64,000 nucleotides of DNA from Arsukibacterium indicum (GCF_019100565.1 NZ_JAHRID010000002.1:410726-474725); one strand, 5' to 3'; shown: positions 24,500 through 34,584, numbered from the stretch's first letter. Translations and numbers: made by a program. The notes: a model not told the origin generated them from the sequence alone.

Positions 24500-25744
24500 C
24501 TAAGCGTCCGCCAGTGGACCAGTCACGTTAAGTGGTTTTTTTACAATGTCGGGTAAGTCGCCTTTCAGGCCAAGCGCATGAGCCATTAATTGCTGTTTCA
24601 GCCAGGGCAGCTTATCCGCTGCCACTAAGCCGGCGCCACGCAGCAGTTTTAGCAGCGCTGGTTTGGCGGTAAAGCCGCGTTTAAAGGCTTCCATTGCCAC
24701 GATCATGCTTTGCGCCTCGGCTTTGCGCCAGCGTTCATAGCGGCGCAGCATTTTGGGGGCGGCAATATCATCGCCCGCTTCCCGCTGTTCGCTTATTAGC
24801 TGGGCCAGCGCGGCAACGTCCATCAGCCCCAGGTTCATGCCCTGGCCGGCCAGCGGATGAATACTATGGGCGGCATCGGCTACCAGCACCACCCTGCCCC
24901 GTTGCCAGCTGCTGGCGTAGCGCATAGTTAAACCAAATGTCTGGCGCTCACTAACCAGCGCCACCGGCCCTAACACCGCCTGGCTGGCCGCGCACAATGC
25001 CTGATTAAAGGCGGTATCATCCAGCGCCATCAGGCGGCCGGCTTCAGCGGTTTCGGCGCTCCAGACAATAGAGCAAAGATCAGGCTCAGGCAGTGGCAGT
25101 AAGGCCAGCGGACCACTGTTTAAAAACACCTGGCGGGCAGTAAGCTGATGTGGCTCGGTACAGCGAATCTTGGCAACAATAGCGGTATGCTGATAATCCC
25201 AATGGGTTAACGGCAACTGCATATGCTGGCGCACAAAGGAATTGACGCCATCAGCGCCGACTAACAGCTGGCTTAAAATAAGCTCGCTGTTATCGAGCTG
25301 CAGCATCACTTCACGCTCGCCCTGCTTTAACTGGCTAATTGCCACATCAAAGTAGCATTGCACGTTACTGTACTGTTGTAACTGTCGATACAACAGCTGG
25401 CGAATATGTTCGTTATCGCAAATATAACCCAGCGCCTCAAGTTGTTGCTCGACTGCGGAAAAACCAATTTTGGCAAAGCTATCGGCTTCCCACACCTGCA
25501 TATCGGTATAGGCCGCTGCGCCGGCCAGCAACTGCGGCCAGATCCCTAACTGCTGAAATAAATTGCGGGATGCCATATTTAACGCACTAACCCGCTGATA
25601 TTCTTGCGATAAATCAGGTGCAGCATCAGCAGGGGCCGGACCTTTCTCAACCAGTACTACCCGCAGCTGCTGACGGGCCAGCAACAACGCCAGGGTCAGG
25701 CCGGCACTGCCGCCGCCAACTATGGTGACATCAGTATTTTGCAT
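24500..25744 (-). CDS. ubiI: Ubiquinone biosynthesis FAD-dependent hydroxylase, UbiI-like
   Basis: A 414-aa flavoprotein monooxygenase of the UbiH/UbiF/VisC family. Motifs: GxGxxG nucleotide fold (VTIVGGGSAGLTLALLLA), the LVGADGVNSFVRQH motif and LVADAAHSIHPLAGQGMNLG near the C-terminus. UbiI performs C5 hydroxylation of the ubiquinone ring. The assignment to UbiI over UbiF rests on position after ubiH, as in E. coli. The ATG at 25744 overlaps the end of ubiH by 14 nt, so translation is coupled; an extended frame to 25777 is rejected. Confidence 0.88.
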   Translation of the reverse strand: MQNTDVTIVGGGSAGLTLALLLARQQLRVVLVEKGPAPADAAPDLSQEYQRVSALNMASRNLFQQLGIWPQLLAGAAAYTDMQVWEADSFAKIGFSAVEQQLEALGYICDNEHIRQLLYRQLQQYSNVQCYFDVAISQLKQGEREVMLQLDNSELILSQLLVGADGVNSFVRQHMQLPLTHWDYQHTAIVAKIRCTEPHQLTARQVFLNSGPLALLPLPEPDLCSIVWSAETAEAGRLMALDDTAFNQALCAASQAVLGPVALVSERQTFGLTMRYASSWQRGRVVLVADAAHSIHPLAGQGMNLGLMDVAALAQLISEQREAGDDIAAPKMLRRYERWRKAEAQSMIVAMEAFKRGFTAKPALLKLLRGAGLVAADKLPWLKQQLMAHALGLKGDLPDIVKKPLNVTGPLADA

Positions 25745-26954
25745 AAGGTTGTCCCCGGCCCATCGCCTGCATGGCAAGCGGCCGTTTTAATGGATCGCAC
25801 AGCAACATTGCTGCCAGCCCGGCATTACGGGCCAGTGCCATCAGTCGTGAATTATTGGAAAAACCGCGCACCAGGGCATCAGTAAACCAGATAACCCGTT
25901 CAATATCCTGTTCGCGTAATTGCTGATAAGCCCGCAGCACTGGATAGCTGCCGGGATCCGTCGCCGTATCAAGCGCAAGCAGCAACGCCTGAATATCACG
26001 GATTGCCAGGTTAAAACCCTGGCCGGCAATTGGATGTAAGTTATGCAGGCTGTTACCCAGCAAGGCGGTGCGATGACGAACAATTTGATCCGGCCGCCGT
26101 AGCAGTAGCGGATACTGGGCCCGGGCACCAGCGCCGCTAAAAACGCCGGCCCGGTAACCAAACGCCTGCTGCACAGCAGCAGTAAATTGCTGCTCATCAA
26201 GGGCTAACAAACCGTCAACAGCATCGCGGGCTACCGTCCATACCAGCGAGTAACGCTGCCCGGTAAGGGGCAGCAACGCAATAGGTCCATGCTCAGTAAA
26301 GCGCTCAAAAGCGGTATTATTATGAGCCTGCGCCAGCGCCAGATTGGCAATAACAGCACTTTGTTGGTAATCATCACTGCTGACACTAAAGCCAGCCAGC
26401 TGCCGGCTTTGCGATACACCGCCCTCTGCAATAATCAGTAAACTGGCAGCTAGCACATTGCCACTGTCAAGCTGCACAGTCTGACAATCTATTTCAGGGG
26501 TAATAGCGGTAATATAATCGGGCTGAAAATAACTAAGGTTAGGCTGCTGTGCCAGTTTGGCGCGCAGTAAATTGCCCAGGTGTTCTACTTCCAGCACCTG
26601 GCCCAGTGCGGCCAGCTGATACTCGGCGGCCGTTAACAACGTTTTGCCGAAATGGCTGCGGTCTGATACCCAGATCTGTTTAAGCGGGCAAGCCTTATCA
26701 GCCAACTCCTGCCACAACCCCCAGCGCTGCAATAAGTTAACGCTGCCGGCAGCCAGCGCAATACTACGACTATCAAAACTGGTCGGTTGCGGGCTTTGTG
26801 CCTGTTCAGCACTAGGCTTTTCGCCGCCTTGCCTCTCAATCAGGGCTAATCTCAGCGTCGGCCTTGTACGTAGCAGACACCAGGCCAGCAAACTACCGGC
26901 CATACCGCCACCGGCAATAATAATATCAAAATGATTGCTCTCATTTACCGGCAT
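25731..26954 (-). CDS. ubiH: 2-octaprenyl-6-methoxyphenol hydroxylase
   Basis: A 407-aa FAD-dependent hydroxylase. It carries the Rossmann motif (IIIAGGGMAGSLLAWCL), the family-specific SFDSRSIALAAGS segment and LLGNSLHNLHPIAGQGFNLA for FAD binding. UbiH hydroxylates C1 of the ubiquinone precursor. It overlaps pepP by 14 nt upstream and ubiI by 14 nt downstream, a tight pepP-ubiH-ubiI operon as in E. coli. Confidence 0.93.
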   Translation of the reverse strand: MPVNESNHFDIIIAGGGMAGSLLAWCLLRTRPTLRLALIERQGGEKPSAEQAQSPQPTSFDSRSIALAAGSVNLLQRWGLWQELADKACPLKQIWVSDRSHFGKTLLTAAEYQLAALGQVLEVEHLGNLLRAKLAQQPNLSYFQPDYITAITPEIDCQTVQLDSGNVLAASLLIIAEGGVSQSRQLAGFSVSSDDYQQSAVIANLALAQAHNNTAFERFTEHGPIALLPLTGQRYSLVWTVARDAVDGLLALDEQQFTAAVQQAFGYRAGVFSGAGARAQYPLLLRRPDQIVRHRTALLGNSLHNLHPIAGQGFNLAIRDIQALLLALDTATDPGSYPVLRAYQQLREQDIERVIWFTDALVRGFSNNSRLMALARNAGLAAMLLCDPLKRPLAMQAMGRGQPYAKY

Positions 26955-28272
26955 CAGCTGCCGCCATCAGTTGCTCAATTGCCTCTATTTCTTTGGGCAC
27001 AGCTGTTGTCAGGTTGTCGTGGCCATCGGCGGTTACCAGCAGGTTATCCTCAATCCGGACAGCTAAGTCCCACCAGCATTGGTCGGTAGGGCTGCCTGCC
27101 GGAATATACAGGCCGGGCTCGATGGTTAATACCATACCCGGCACAAAGGGCTGCTCAGCCATCTCACCGTCCGGCCCCGCCACTTTGTAAGCACCGACGT
27201 CATGCACATCCAGCCCCAGCCAGTGGCCAATGCCGTGAATAAAATACTGTTTACAGGCTTTATCAGCGATAAGCTGCTCCAGCTCGCCCTGCAAAATGCC
27301 TAAGCCCAGTAAGCCCTCGGTTAGCACCTGCTCGGCTGCTGCCGTTACCTTTGCAAAATTACTGCCGGGCTTTACGGCACTACAGGCTGCATACTGAGCA
27401 TCCAGTACCAACTGATACAACTCAGCCTGGGCTTTACTGAATGTTCCCGATACCGGAAAAGTCCGGCTAATATCAGCTGCATAGCCCTGCAGCTCGCAGC
27501 CGGCATCAATCAATACCAAATCGCCTGCTGTCAGCTCACTGTTGTTGTCGGTGTAATGCAATATACAGCCATTGTCGCCACTGCCAACAATACTGTTATA
27601 CGCCGGATAACGGGCGCCGTTTAAGGCAAAATGATGCAGAATTTCTGCCTCTAACTGATATTCATACCGGCCCGGCCGGCAAAGCTGCATGGCCCGGATA
27701 TGCGCTTCGGCGCTGATTTGGCCGGCCCGGCGCATTATCGCAATTTCAGTTTGGTCTTTTATCAGGCGCTTTTCGGCGGTAACAGGCGCTAAATCAATCA
27801 GCTGGACAGGTGCGATATCGCCGCGTTTTTCCCGTTGTTTAAGCTGTTGCATCAGTGCGGTAACCTGCGCCAGCAAAGCGCTGTTCTCAGTTAAATGCAT
27901 ATACACAGCGGTACTGCCATTAATGGCTTGTTGCAATATGCTGTTTCGCTCGCTTAGTGGCGCAGCCTGTAAATGCAGATATTCAGCTGCAGCAGCCGGC
28001 CCGAGCCGCCTGCCATGCCACACTTCCTGCGCCGGATCTTTTTCGCGACACAGCAACTGCACGGCTGGCATGTCAGAGCGGTTTGCAATAATTAGTAAGG
28101 CATCCGGTTCGTTAAAACCAGTGTAGTACCAGAAGTCGCTGTGCTGGCGAAAGGGGTATTCGGTATCCCGGCTGCGGCTTTGCTCAGCGGCGGCACTTAG
28201 CAGGGCAACCGAGCCAGGCTGCAGAGCGGCAATTAATTGCTGACGGCGCTGAACGAATACAGAGTTAGGCAT
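26941..28272 (-). CDS. pepP: Xaa-Pro aminopeptidase
   Basis: A 443-aa metalloaminopeptidase of the creatinase (pita-bread) fold. It removes N-terminal residues preceding proline. An N-terminal AMP_N domain (FVQRRQQLIAALQPGSVALL, RDTEYPFRQHSDFWYYTGF) is followed by the catalytic domain with metal ligands in DAGCELQGYAADISRTFP, FIHGIGHWLGLDVHDVG and VLTIEPGLYIP. Starts 40 nt downstream of the UPF0149 gene. Confidence 0.95.
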   Translation of the reverse strand: MPNSVFVQRRQQLIAALQPGSVALLSAAAEQSRSRDTEYPFRQHSDFWYYTGFNEPDALLIIANRSDMPAVQLLCREKDPAQEVWHGRRLGPAAAAEYLHLQAAPLSERNSILQQAINGSTAVYMHLTENSALLAQVTALMQQLKQREKRGDIAPVQLIDLAPVTAEKRLIKDQTEIAIMRRAGQISAEAHIRAMQLCRPGRYEYQLEAEILHHFALNGARYPAYNSIVGSGDNGCILHYTDNNSELTAGDLVLIDAGCELQGYAADISRTFPVSGTFSKAQAELYQLVLDAQYAACSAVKPGSNFAKVTAAAEQVLTEGLLGLGILQGELEQLIADKACKQYFIHGIGHWLGLDVHDVGAYKVAGPDGEMAEQPFVPGMVLTIEPGLYIPAGSPTDQCWWDLAVRIEDNLLVTADGHDNLTTAVPKEIEAIEQLMAAADAGK

Positions 28273-28311
28273 TGCAATCCTTTATAGCGAAAAGTAACTC
28301 AAAAGGCAGGA

Positions 28312-28893
28312 TTAATGCAGCGTTTTACCATGGGGTGGCTGCGGGCTGTATTTCAACCCTACCTCATTAAAACAGCAGAGCACCATGATCCTTACATGTT
28401 CCAGCACCAGATAATAGGCTTCTTCATTTTCGTCTTTGCTGCCATCGGTTACGGTGTGAATATCAACCCGGGTCACTTCGGTCAGTTGGTCCAGCGCTTC
28501 GCGCACGTCCTCAGACACCAGCGATAAATCAGTTTGCTGTACCGCAAAACCTACCAGAAACGCCTGAGACCACTCCACCAGTGCTTCTAACCGCTCGAAT
28601 AAGGCGTCATCATCACTGGGCAGCAACACACTGAACGAAAAATCACCTTTATTCAGACTCTCTGCAGTGCTATCAACTAATAATTGCACCTGCTTTTCCA
28701 GCGTTACCGGCAATGCCTGGCCATCGTTCAGAAAATCATACAGTACCGGCAGCAACGATTTTGCATCGGCCTTAACTCCGGCACTTAACATGCCGGTAAT
28801 TAAACCATGCAATTCAGCGGCTGACGCCATCACATGAGCCTGCTCCAGCTCACTACTCCAGCGGTCATAACTTTGGATAAGAGGATGCGTCAT
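28312..28893 (-). CDS. ygfB: UPF0149 family protein (YgfB-like)
   Basis: A 193-aa acidic protein matching YgfB/YecA-type UPF0149 proteins: the AELHGLITGMLSAGVK segment near the N-terminus, EALVEWSQAFLVGFAVQQ in the middle, and NEEAYYLVLEHVRIMVLCCF at the end. Helical throughout. YgfB homologues modulate gene expression in Pseudomonas (ampicillin-resistance control), but no general biochemical role is known. First gene of the ygfB-pepP-ubiH-ubiI series. Confidence 0.9.
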   Translation of the reverse strand: MTHPLIQSYDRWSSELEQAHVMASAAELHGLITGMLSAGVKADAKSLLPVLYDFLNDGQALPVTLEKQVQLLVDSTAESLNKGDFSFSVLLPSDDDALFERLEALVEWSQAFLVGFAVQQTDLSLVSEDVREALDQLTEVTRVDIHTVTDGSKDENEEAYYLVLEHVRIMVLCCFNEVGLKYSPQPPHGKTLH

Positions 28894-29054
28894 AAGGTAG
28901 TCTTCACAAAATTACACGGCAATATCCTACCACTGCCGCAAGCCAACTGCCAGCATACTGCAACCCGTTCAGGTATTGCCGGATATCTGTGCAATCAATT
29001 GGCAATTATCAACCGCCCCCTTATAAGCTGACAACTCAGCTGCTATACTTCAAG

Positions 29055-29238
29055 CGTTCTCTGGGTTGTTTGTAAAGTTATTGACGTCCCTGAGCCGATA
29101 ATTGTTTTATCCAGGAATTCTTCTGCGTTGCTTTTGTGCAGGCCCGGCTCGTACCGGGAAGCCTACGGTAACCATGAGACTTCCGCCTTGAACCTTGGGT
29201 TCAAGGGCTTAAATAACAAACGGCAATCTGGAGAACCC
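29055..29238 (+). ncRNA. ssrS: 6S RNA
   Basis: The 184-nt segment shows the conserved 6S blocks: GTTCTCTGGG at the 5' end pairing with CCAGA-type CTGGAGAAC at the 3' end, the CCCTGAGCCGATA element, and CCTTGAACCTTGGGTTCAAGG, which forms the 3' hairpin. 6S RNA binds sigma70 RNA polymerase in stationary phase. TATACT at 29044-29049 is a fitting -10. It precedes fau, as in E. coli, where the dicistronic transcript is processed. The rest of the 28894-29286 gap has no gene; zapA is absent. Confidence 0.93.
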
Positions 29239-29286
29239 TTTTCCTGGTGTTCTGTAATTTCGCGTTAGGGCAGCAAAGGTATTCTG

Positions 29287-29910
29287 ATGTCACTACTGCA
29301 GCAAGCCGATTTAGTTTCTGTGCCCCCGTCCCGGCAGGCTATTCGCCAGCGTGTTCGCCAATTGCGTCAGCAATTAACAGCCTCAGAACAATCTCAGGCT
29401 GCCAGCCAGCTGGCAGAGCAGGTATTAAACCAGGCTGCAGTTATAGCAAAACAGCATGTTGCCGTGTACCTGGCCAACGATGCAGAACTGGCTACCGGGC
29501 CATTAATTCAGGCACTATGGCAAGCAGGTAAAAACGTTTACTTGCCGGTGTTACACCCTTTTTGCCCGGGCTATTTACTGTTTATTCATTACCAAAACCA
29601 CACTGAATTAAAACCAAACCGCTTTGGCATACCCGAGCCACGGCTTAACTGCGCTAACCTAATGCCAGTAGCTGGCCTTGATATTATTTTTACCCCGCTG
29701 GTGGCGTTTGATGCTAAAGGCAACCGGCTGGGCATGGGCGGCGGCTTTTATGACAGGACCTTATCGCAACTGCCTGCCAACAGCCCTTGTCAGGTTATTG
29801 GCCTGGCCCATAACTGCCAACAGGTAGACCAGATACCGACTGAAAGCTGGGATGTTCCGCTGCAACAACTGATAACGCCGGCTAAATATTTTGATTTTCG
29901 AAATCTATAA
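29287..29910 (+). CDS. fau: 5-formyltetrahydrofolate cyclo-ligase
   Basis: A 207-aa enzyme converting 5-formyl-THF to 5,10-methenyl-THF with ATP. Motifs: RQAIRQRVRQLRQQL near the start (substrate-binding R-x-x-x-R), FTPLVAFDAKGNRLGMGGGFYDRTL (phosphate/Mg site) and VIGLAHNCQQVDQIPTESWD. The 6S RNA-fau linkage is conserved in gammaproteobacteria, and the gene fits the one-carbon theme of the adjacent gcv and serA genes. Confidence 0.95.
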   Translation: MSLLQQADLVSVPPSRQAIRQRVRQLRQQLTASEQSQAASQLAEQVLNQAAVIAKQHVAVYLANDAELATGPLIQALWQAGKNVYLPVLHPFCPGYLLFIHYQNHTELKPNRFGIPEPRLNCANLMPVAGLDIIFTPLVAFDAKGNRLGMGGGFYDRTLSQLPANSPCQVIGLAHNCQQVDQIPTESWDVPLQQLITPAKYFDFRNL

Positions 29911-30036
29911 AGGCAGGCCAGAAACCCGATCTTTCCATTTTTTTGGCTTTTACTCTTTTGTCTGTGGTCGCTTTCGATATAATATCCATCTGTACGGCTA
30001 AACGCCAAAAACACCCTGTTCAAAAAGAGAACTGCC

Positions 30037-30693
30037 ATGACCCAAGATGAAATGAAACGTGATGCTGCCTGGGCAGCCCTGGAATTTATCAGCAAAGACA
30101 GCATTGTCGGCGTTGGCACTGGCTCCACCGTTAATCATTTTATCGATGCCCTGGCCACTATCAAAGATGACATTCGCGGTGCCGTATCCAGCTCTGAGCA
30201 ATCGACTGCCAAACTGAAACAACTGGGTATCAAGGTGCTTGATTTAAACGACATCAGCGAGCTGAGTATTTATATTGATGGTGCTGATGAAATTAACGGC
30301 CAGAAACATATGATCAAAGGCGGCGGCGCTGCCCTGACCCGCGAAAAAATTGTCGCAGCAGTCGCTGAAACCTTTGTCTGTATTGTCGATAGCACTAAGC
30401 AGGTTGAGGTACTTGGCCGCTTTCCACTGCCCATTGAAGTGATACCAATGGCCAGCAGCTATGTCAGTCGCGAACTGAAAAAGCTGGGGGCAAAGCCGGT
30501 ATTGCGCCAGGGCGTGATTACCGACAATGGTAACCAGATCATTGATGCCCATGACTTGCAAATTACCGATCCGCTGGCGCTGGAGCAACAACTTAACAAT
30601 ATTGTCGGCGTGGTAACCAACGGCTTATTTGCCCGCCGGCCGGCCGATATAGTGCTGGTAGGCAGCAGCGATGGTACCCGCGTTCTTAAATAA
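30037..30693 (+). CDS. rpiA: Ribose-5-phosphate isomerase A
   Basis: A 218-aa enzyme interconverting ribose-5-P and ribulose-5-P. All family motifs are visible: [16 protein letters not shown], the catalytic Asp/Lys stretch [21 protein letters not shown] with the general-base region [16 protein letters not shown], and [19 protein letters not shown] at the end. A -10-like TATAAT sits about 60 nt upstream. Followed 65 nt later by serA, the same order as in many relatives. Confidence 0.97.
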   Translation: MTQDEMKRDAAWAALEFISKDSIVGVGTGSTVNHFIDALATIKDDIRGAVSSSEQSTAKLKQLGIKVLDLNDISELSIYIDGADEINGQKHMIKGGGAALTREKIVAAVAETFVCIVDSTKQVEVLGRFPLPIEVIPMASSYVSRELKKLGAKPVLRQGVITDNGNQIIDAHDLQITDPLALEQQLNNIVGVVTNGLFARRPADIVLVGSSDGTRVLK

Positions 30694-30758
30694 ACCACAG
30701 TGGCGGCAGCTACAGTTTAGTAGCAGATCATTTTATAAATCAGAGTAACGAGAAAAAC

Positions 30759-31985
30759 ATGGAAAAATATTCGCTGGCCAAAGACAAAATAAAAATACTG
30801 CTGCTGGAGGGCCTGCACCAGAGTGCGGTAAAAACCTTTACTGATCAGGGCTATACCAATATTGAATACCTGAAAACCTCGTTACCCGAGGATCAGCTGA
30901 TTGAGCGCATCAGCGAAGCCCATTTTGTTGGTATCCGCTCCCGCACCCAGTTGACTGAGCGGGTGCTGGACGCTGCCAACAAACTGATGGCAATTGGCTG
31001 CTTTTGTATTGGTACCAATCAGGTTGATTTAGACGCGGCGCTGAAGCGGGCTATTCCGGTATTTAATGCGCCGTTTTCTAACACCCGCTCGGTAGCAGAA
31101 TTAGTGCTTGGCCAGATGATTATGCTGCTGCGGGGTATTCCGCAGCGCAATGCCGCTGCCCACCGCGGCGAATGGTTAAAAACTGCCGATAACTCCTATG
31201 AAGCCCGCGGCAAAACGTTGGGTATTATCGGTTATGGTCACATTGGTACGCAGCTAAGTATTATGGCTGAGCATATTGGCATGCGGGTACAGTTTTATGA
31301 TATTGAGAGCAAGCTGGTGCTGGGCAATGCCAATCAGGTTGATTTAGCTACCCTGCTTAGCACCTCAGATGTGATCAGTTTGCATGTACCTGAAACCCCA
31401 CAAACAAAAAATATGATTGCGACAGCCGAGCTGGCGCAAATGAAACAAGGTGCAATTTTAATTAATGCCTCCCGCGGCACCGTAGTTGATATAGACGCAT
31501 TAACCGCGAGTTTGCAAAGCAATAAGCTGGCTGGCGCTGCAATCGACGTATTCCCGGTGGAGCCTAAGGGTAATGATGAAGAGTTTATCTCGCCTCTGCG
31601 TGCCTTTGACAATGTACTGCTAACGCCGCATATCGGCGGCTCTACCCAGGAAGCACAGGAAAACATTGGTTATGAAGTGGCTGGCAAAATGGTCAAATAC
31701 AGCGACAATGGCTCAACCCTGTCGGCGGTAAATTTCCCGGAAGTATCGCTGCCGGAACACAAAGGCCGTTCACGTCTGCTGCATATTCATAAAAACCAGC
31801 CTGGCATGATGACCAAGATTAACGAAACCTTTGCCAAACACAATATCAATATTTCCGGCCAGTACTTACAAACGGTGCAGGATATTGGTTATGTGGTGAT
31901 TGATGTTGATTCTGAAGACCATGAACTGGCCTTAAACGAACTGAAAGCTATTCCGGGTACGCTTCGGGCGCGGGTACTGCACTAA
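30759..31985 (+). CDS. serA: D-3-phosphoglycerate dehydrogenase
   Basis: A 408-aa enzyme catalysing the first step of serine synthesis. Order: substrate-binding part, NAD domain with LGIIGYGHIGTQLSIMAEH, catalytic Arg in INASRGTVVDIDAL, catalytic Glu in FPVEP, His in LLTPHIGGSTQEAQ, and a C-terminal ACT domain (about residues 335-408, HKNQPGMMTKINETFAKHNI) for feedback inhibition by serine. Length equals the E. coli enzyme. Linked with gcv genes it supports a serine/glycine block. Confidence 0.97.
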   Translation: MEKYSLAKDKIKILLLEGLHQSAVKTFTDQGYTNIEYLKTSLPEDQLIERISEAHFVGIRSRTQLTERVLDAANKLMAIGCFCIGTNQVDLDAALKRAIPVFNAPFSNTRSVAELVLGQMIMLLRGIPQRNAAAHRGEWLKTADNSYEARGKTLGIIGYGHIGTQLSIMAEHIGMRVQFYDIESKLVLGNANQVDLATLLSTSDVISLHVPETPQTKNMIATAELAQMKQGAILINASRGTVVDIDALTASLQSNKLAGAAIDVFPVEPKGNDEEFISPLRAFDNVLLTPHIGGSTQEAQENIGYEVAGKMVKYSDNGSTLSAVNFPEVSLPEHKGRSRLLHIHKNQPGMMTKINETFAKHNINISGQYLQTVQDIGYVVIDVDSEDHELALNELKAIPGTLRARVLH

Positions 31986-31994
31986 CTGATAAAC

Positions 31995-32020
31995 CGGGCG
32001 GCCTGCACACAGGCCGCCCG
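31995..32020. terminator. Hairpin between convergent serA and DUF481 gene
   Basis: CGGGCGGCCTG (31995-32005) pairs perfectly with CAGGCCGCCCG (32010-32020) around a CACA loop. It is very stable but has no U tract on either side, so it may block transcription from both sides or act as a processing signal. Confidence 0.5.
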
Positions 32021-32031
32021 CTTAGTGAAAA

Positions 32032-32871
32032 TTAAAACGTATAAACCAGCGATGCAGCCGTTTCAGTATCCATGGTTTTTAAATTGCCCTCTGGCCGCGA
32101 GTTATGGCGGGCGGTAAAGCTAAAACGCATCGATAACTTATCAAATAACTGCGAGGTGATACTGCTACGGCTAACGAAGGTTGAGTTAGCACCATCCAAT
32201 GATACTGAGCCTTCAAAGGTTTGCCTGAAAGTGCTGCCCTCGTATATTTTCTGATCCATATTAAAGGCCAGAAACCAGATTAAACCGGTGTTAGTCACGC
32301 CACTGTTGCTGCGCTGATGGGCAAAACCCGGGCCGGTTTCCAGGTCAATATAATTAGTTTGCCTTTCATACACCCGGTTAGCATAGCCGACAGCCAGCGA
32401 GCTTTGCAGCCGGAACGCACCAAACATGTCATACTGATAAGCACCCCGGCCAAATAACGACTGGCGGCCAACTAAAAATTTGTAATTACTCTGCCCGGTG
32501 ATACCGTAACGTTTGGCCGTGGTAACACTGTTATTATGCTGAGTTTGGGCATTGAATATTTTACTGCGTTGAATCCGGCCATAGAGCTCATACCGGTTAC
32601 GAAAGTATTCCATTTCATGCACCAGCTGGCTGTGTATCCGGATTGAATGCGCTTCAGTGTTGCCGGTATTAATCAGCAGGCCCAGTTCAATATCACCACC
32701 AATAGTCCCCAGGAATTCCAGTGGTAACTGAAACGTCGGGTAATCGCCTGTTGCCACACCATCAGCATCAGAATTACTGTCAGAATCTGCATCAGCGTCA
32801 TCCGCCCACACTGGCAGCATTAACCCTAACCCAAAACTAAACAGTAATATTACAATTAACCGGTTTAACAC
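32032..32871 (-). CDS. DUF481 family outer-membrane protein (YdiY-like)
   Basis: A 279-aa protein with signal peptide (ending PVWA), then an Asp/Ser-rich stretch (DDADADSDSNSDADG), then a barrel-like domain (DIELGLLINTGNTEAHSIRI) characteristic of DUF481, also called the YdiY or salt-induced outer-membrane family. It ends in AASLVYTF, a barrel C-terminus. Its stop lies just past the hairpin shared with serA. It begins 4 nt after the gltX stop, suggesting cotranscription. Function unknown. Confidence 0.88.
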   Translation of the reverse strand: MLNRLIVILLFSFGLGLMLPVWADDADADSDSNSDADGVATGDYPTFQLPLEFLGTIGGDIELGLLINTGNTEAHSIRIHSQLVHEMEYFRNRYELYGRIQRSKIFNAQTQHNNSVTTAKRYGITGQSNYKFLVGRQSLFGRGAYQYDMFGAFRLQSSLAVGYANRVYERQTNYIDLETGPGFAHQRSNSGVTNTGLIWFLAFNMDQKIYEGSTFRQTFEGSVSLDGANSTFVSRSSITSQLFDKLSMRFSFTARHNSRPEGNLKTMDTETAASLVYTF

Positions 32872-32875
32872 GCTG

Positions 32876-34288
32876 TCAGTTTGCCTCAGCCCGTTTACTG
32901 ATAAAATCCAGAGCCATATCTATTCTGGCTAAGCTGCGATTTTGGCCAATTAACAGCAGGGTTTGATCCAGCGCAGGTGAATTACCACCTCCGGTAACCG
33001 CTACCCGCATTGGCATACCGACTTTGCCCATTCCCAAACCCAATTGCTCGGCGGCAGCATTAATAGCATCATGAATCGCTGGCGCCTGCCAGTCAGTCAG
33101 TTCTGCCAGTTTTTGCCGGACCAACGCCAACGGCTCGGCAGCAACTGGTCGCAAGTGTTTTTTAGCGGCATTTTCTTCAAATTCGCTGAAGTCTTCATAA
33201 AAATACCGGCTAACTTCAACCAGCTCTTTTAAGGTTTTCACCCGCTCAGCCTGCACGTTTATCACATCTTCAATCGCAGGCCCTTGCCGGGTATCCAGTT
33301 TCTGCTCTGCCAAATGCCATTGCAGCTCTGCGGCTACTCTGGCCGGCGGCAGGGTTTTCATATAGTGCTGATTTAACCACAACAGTTTTTCAGTATTAAA
33401 CGCCGATGGCGCCCGGTTACAATCTGCCAGGTCAAATAACTCAATAAGTTCGTCTTTACTAAAAATTTCCTGATCACCATGTGACCAGCCCAGCCGAACC
33501 AGATAGTTAATCAGCGCTTCCGGCAGAAAACCATTATCACGGTATTGCATCACGCCAACAGCGCCATGGCGTTTTGACAAGCGTTTACCATCATCGCCGA
33601 GGATCATAGGTACATGTGCATACTTTGGAATGTCGGCGCCCAGCGCTGCCAGAATATTCATCTGGCGGGGCGTGTTGTTAACATGGTCATCGCCACGGAT
33701 AACATGAGTAATGCCCATTTTCCAGTCATCCACCACCACGGTAAGGTTATAGGTTGGGGTGCCATCACTGCGGGCAATGATAAGATCATCCAACTCACTG
33801 TTGGCGATCTCAATCCGGCCTTTAATCATGTCGTCAATTACCACCACCCCCTGCTGCGGGTTTTTAAAGCGAATAACGTAAGGTTTGTCAGCCGGGTGAT
33901 CAGTCCGATCCCGCCACATGCCGTTGTATTTTGGTTTTTCACCGGCCGCCATTTGCGCTTCGCGCATCGCGTCGACTTCTTCCACGGTACAGAAACACTT
34001 GTACGCCTTACCGTCAGCCAGCAACTGCGCAACCACTTCTTTATATAAGTCGAAGCGCTGGGTCTGATAATACGGGCCTTCATCGTGCTCCAGCCCCAAC
34101 CATTGCATACCCTCTAAGATAGCGTCAACCGATGCCTGATTAGAGCGCTCTAAATCTGTGTCTTCAATTCGCAGAATAAACTTACCGCCGCGCTTTTTGG
34201 CATAGAGCCAGCTGTACAACGCAGTGCGGGCACCACCAACATGCAAATAGCCGGTAGGGCTTGGCGCAAAACGGGTTACTAACGACAT
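32876..34288 (-). CDS. gltX: Glutamyl-tRNA synthetase
   Basis: A 470-aa class I synthetase. The HIGH-equivalent sequence is [12 protein letters not shown] and the KMSKS-equivalent is KRLSKRHGA; the Rossmann domain is followed by a C-terminal anticodon-binding helical domain. A cysteine-containing segment ([12 protein letters not shown]) covers the zinc-binding loop position, though not all ligands are obvious. The neighbouring tRNA-Val genes repeat the E. coli gltX-valUXY arrangement. Confidence 0.96.
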   Translation of the reverse strand: MSLVTRFAPSPTGYLHVGGARTALYSWLYAKKRGGKFILRIEDTDLERSNQASVDAILEGMQWLGLEHDEGPYYQTQRFDLYKEVVAQLLADGKAYKCFCTVEEVDAMREAQMAAGEKPKYNGMWRDRTDHPADKPYVIRFKNPQQGVVVIDDMIKGRIEIANSELDDLIIARSDGTPTYNLTVVVDDWKMGITHVIRGDDHVNNTPRQMNILAALGADIPKYAHVPMILGDDGKRLSKRHGAVGVMQYRDNGFLPEALINYLVRLGWSHGDQEIFSKDELIELFDLADCNRAPSAFNTEKLLWLNQHYMKTLPPARVAAELQWHLAEQKLDTRQGPAIEDVINVQAERVKTLKELVEVSRYFYEDFSEFEENAAKKHLRPVAAEPLALVRQKLAELTDWQAPAIHDAINAAAEQLGLGMGKVGMPMRVAVTGGGNSPALDQTLLLIGQNRSLARIDMALDFISKRAEAN

Positions 34289-34444
34289 AATTAATCCAAC
34301 ATTGGCGAAAATTCAGTTGGCGCTATTGTAACAATGCTGACGTAATGATGCACCACCTGCGCACTGCCATTCATCCACCATTTCACACTAAAAACCGCTG
34401 ATGTTTACTTTTGCAGCAATCAGACCACTTTTTAAAAAATAAAG

Positions 34445-34472
34445 TTGACAGTAAATTCATGCTCCCTATAAT
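34445..34472 (+). promoter_or_regulatory. tRNA-Val promoter with GC-rich discriminator
   Basis: A full-consensus TTGACA (34445-34450) and TATAAT (34467-34472) with a 16-nt spacer. The discriminator GAGCGCC is GC-rich, the mark of a stringently controlled stable-RNA promoter. The first tRNA starts 20 nt after the -10. Confidence 0.85.
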
Positions 34473-34491
34473 GAGCGCCATCAAACAGCGT

Positions 34492-34567
34492 GGATTGTTA
34501 GCTCAGCTGGGAGAGCACCGCCCTTACAAGGCGGGGGTCACTGGTTCGAACCCAGTACAATCCACCA
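34492..34567 (+). tRNA. tRNA-Val (anticodon TAC), copy 1
   Basis: A 76-nt cloverleaf: acceptor GGATTGT/ACAATCC, D arm GCTCAGCTGGGAGAGC, anticodon stem CCGCC/GGCGG with loop CTTACAA (anticodon TAC), a five-base variable loop, TPsiC arm ACTGGTTCGAACCCAGT and an encoded CCA. Identical to copy 2. Confidence 0.97.
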
Positions 34568-34584
34568 ATATGATGTCTTATCAT

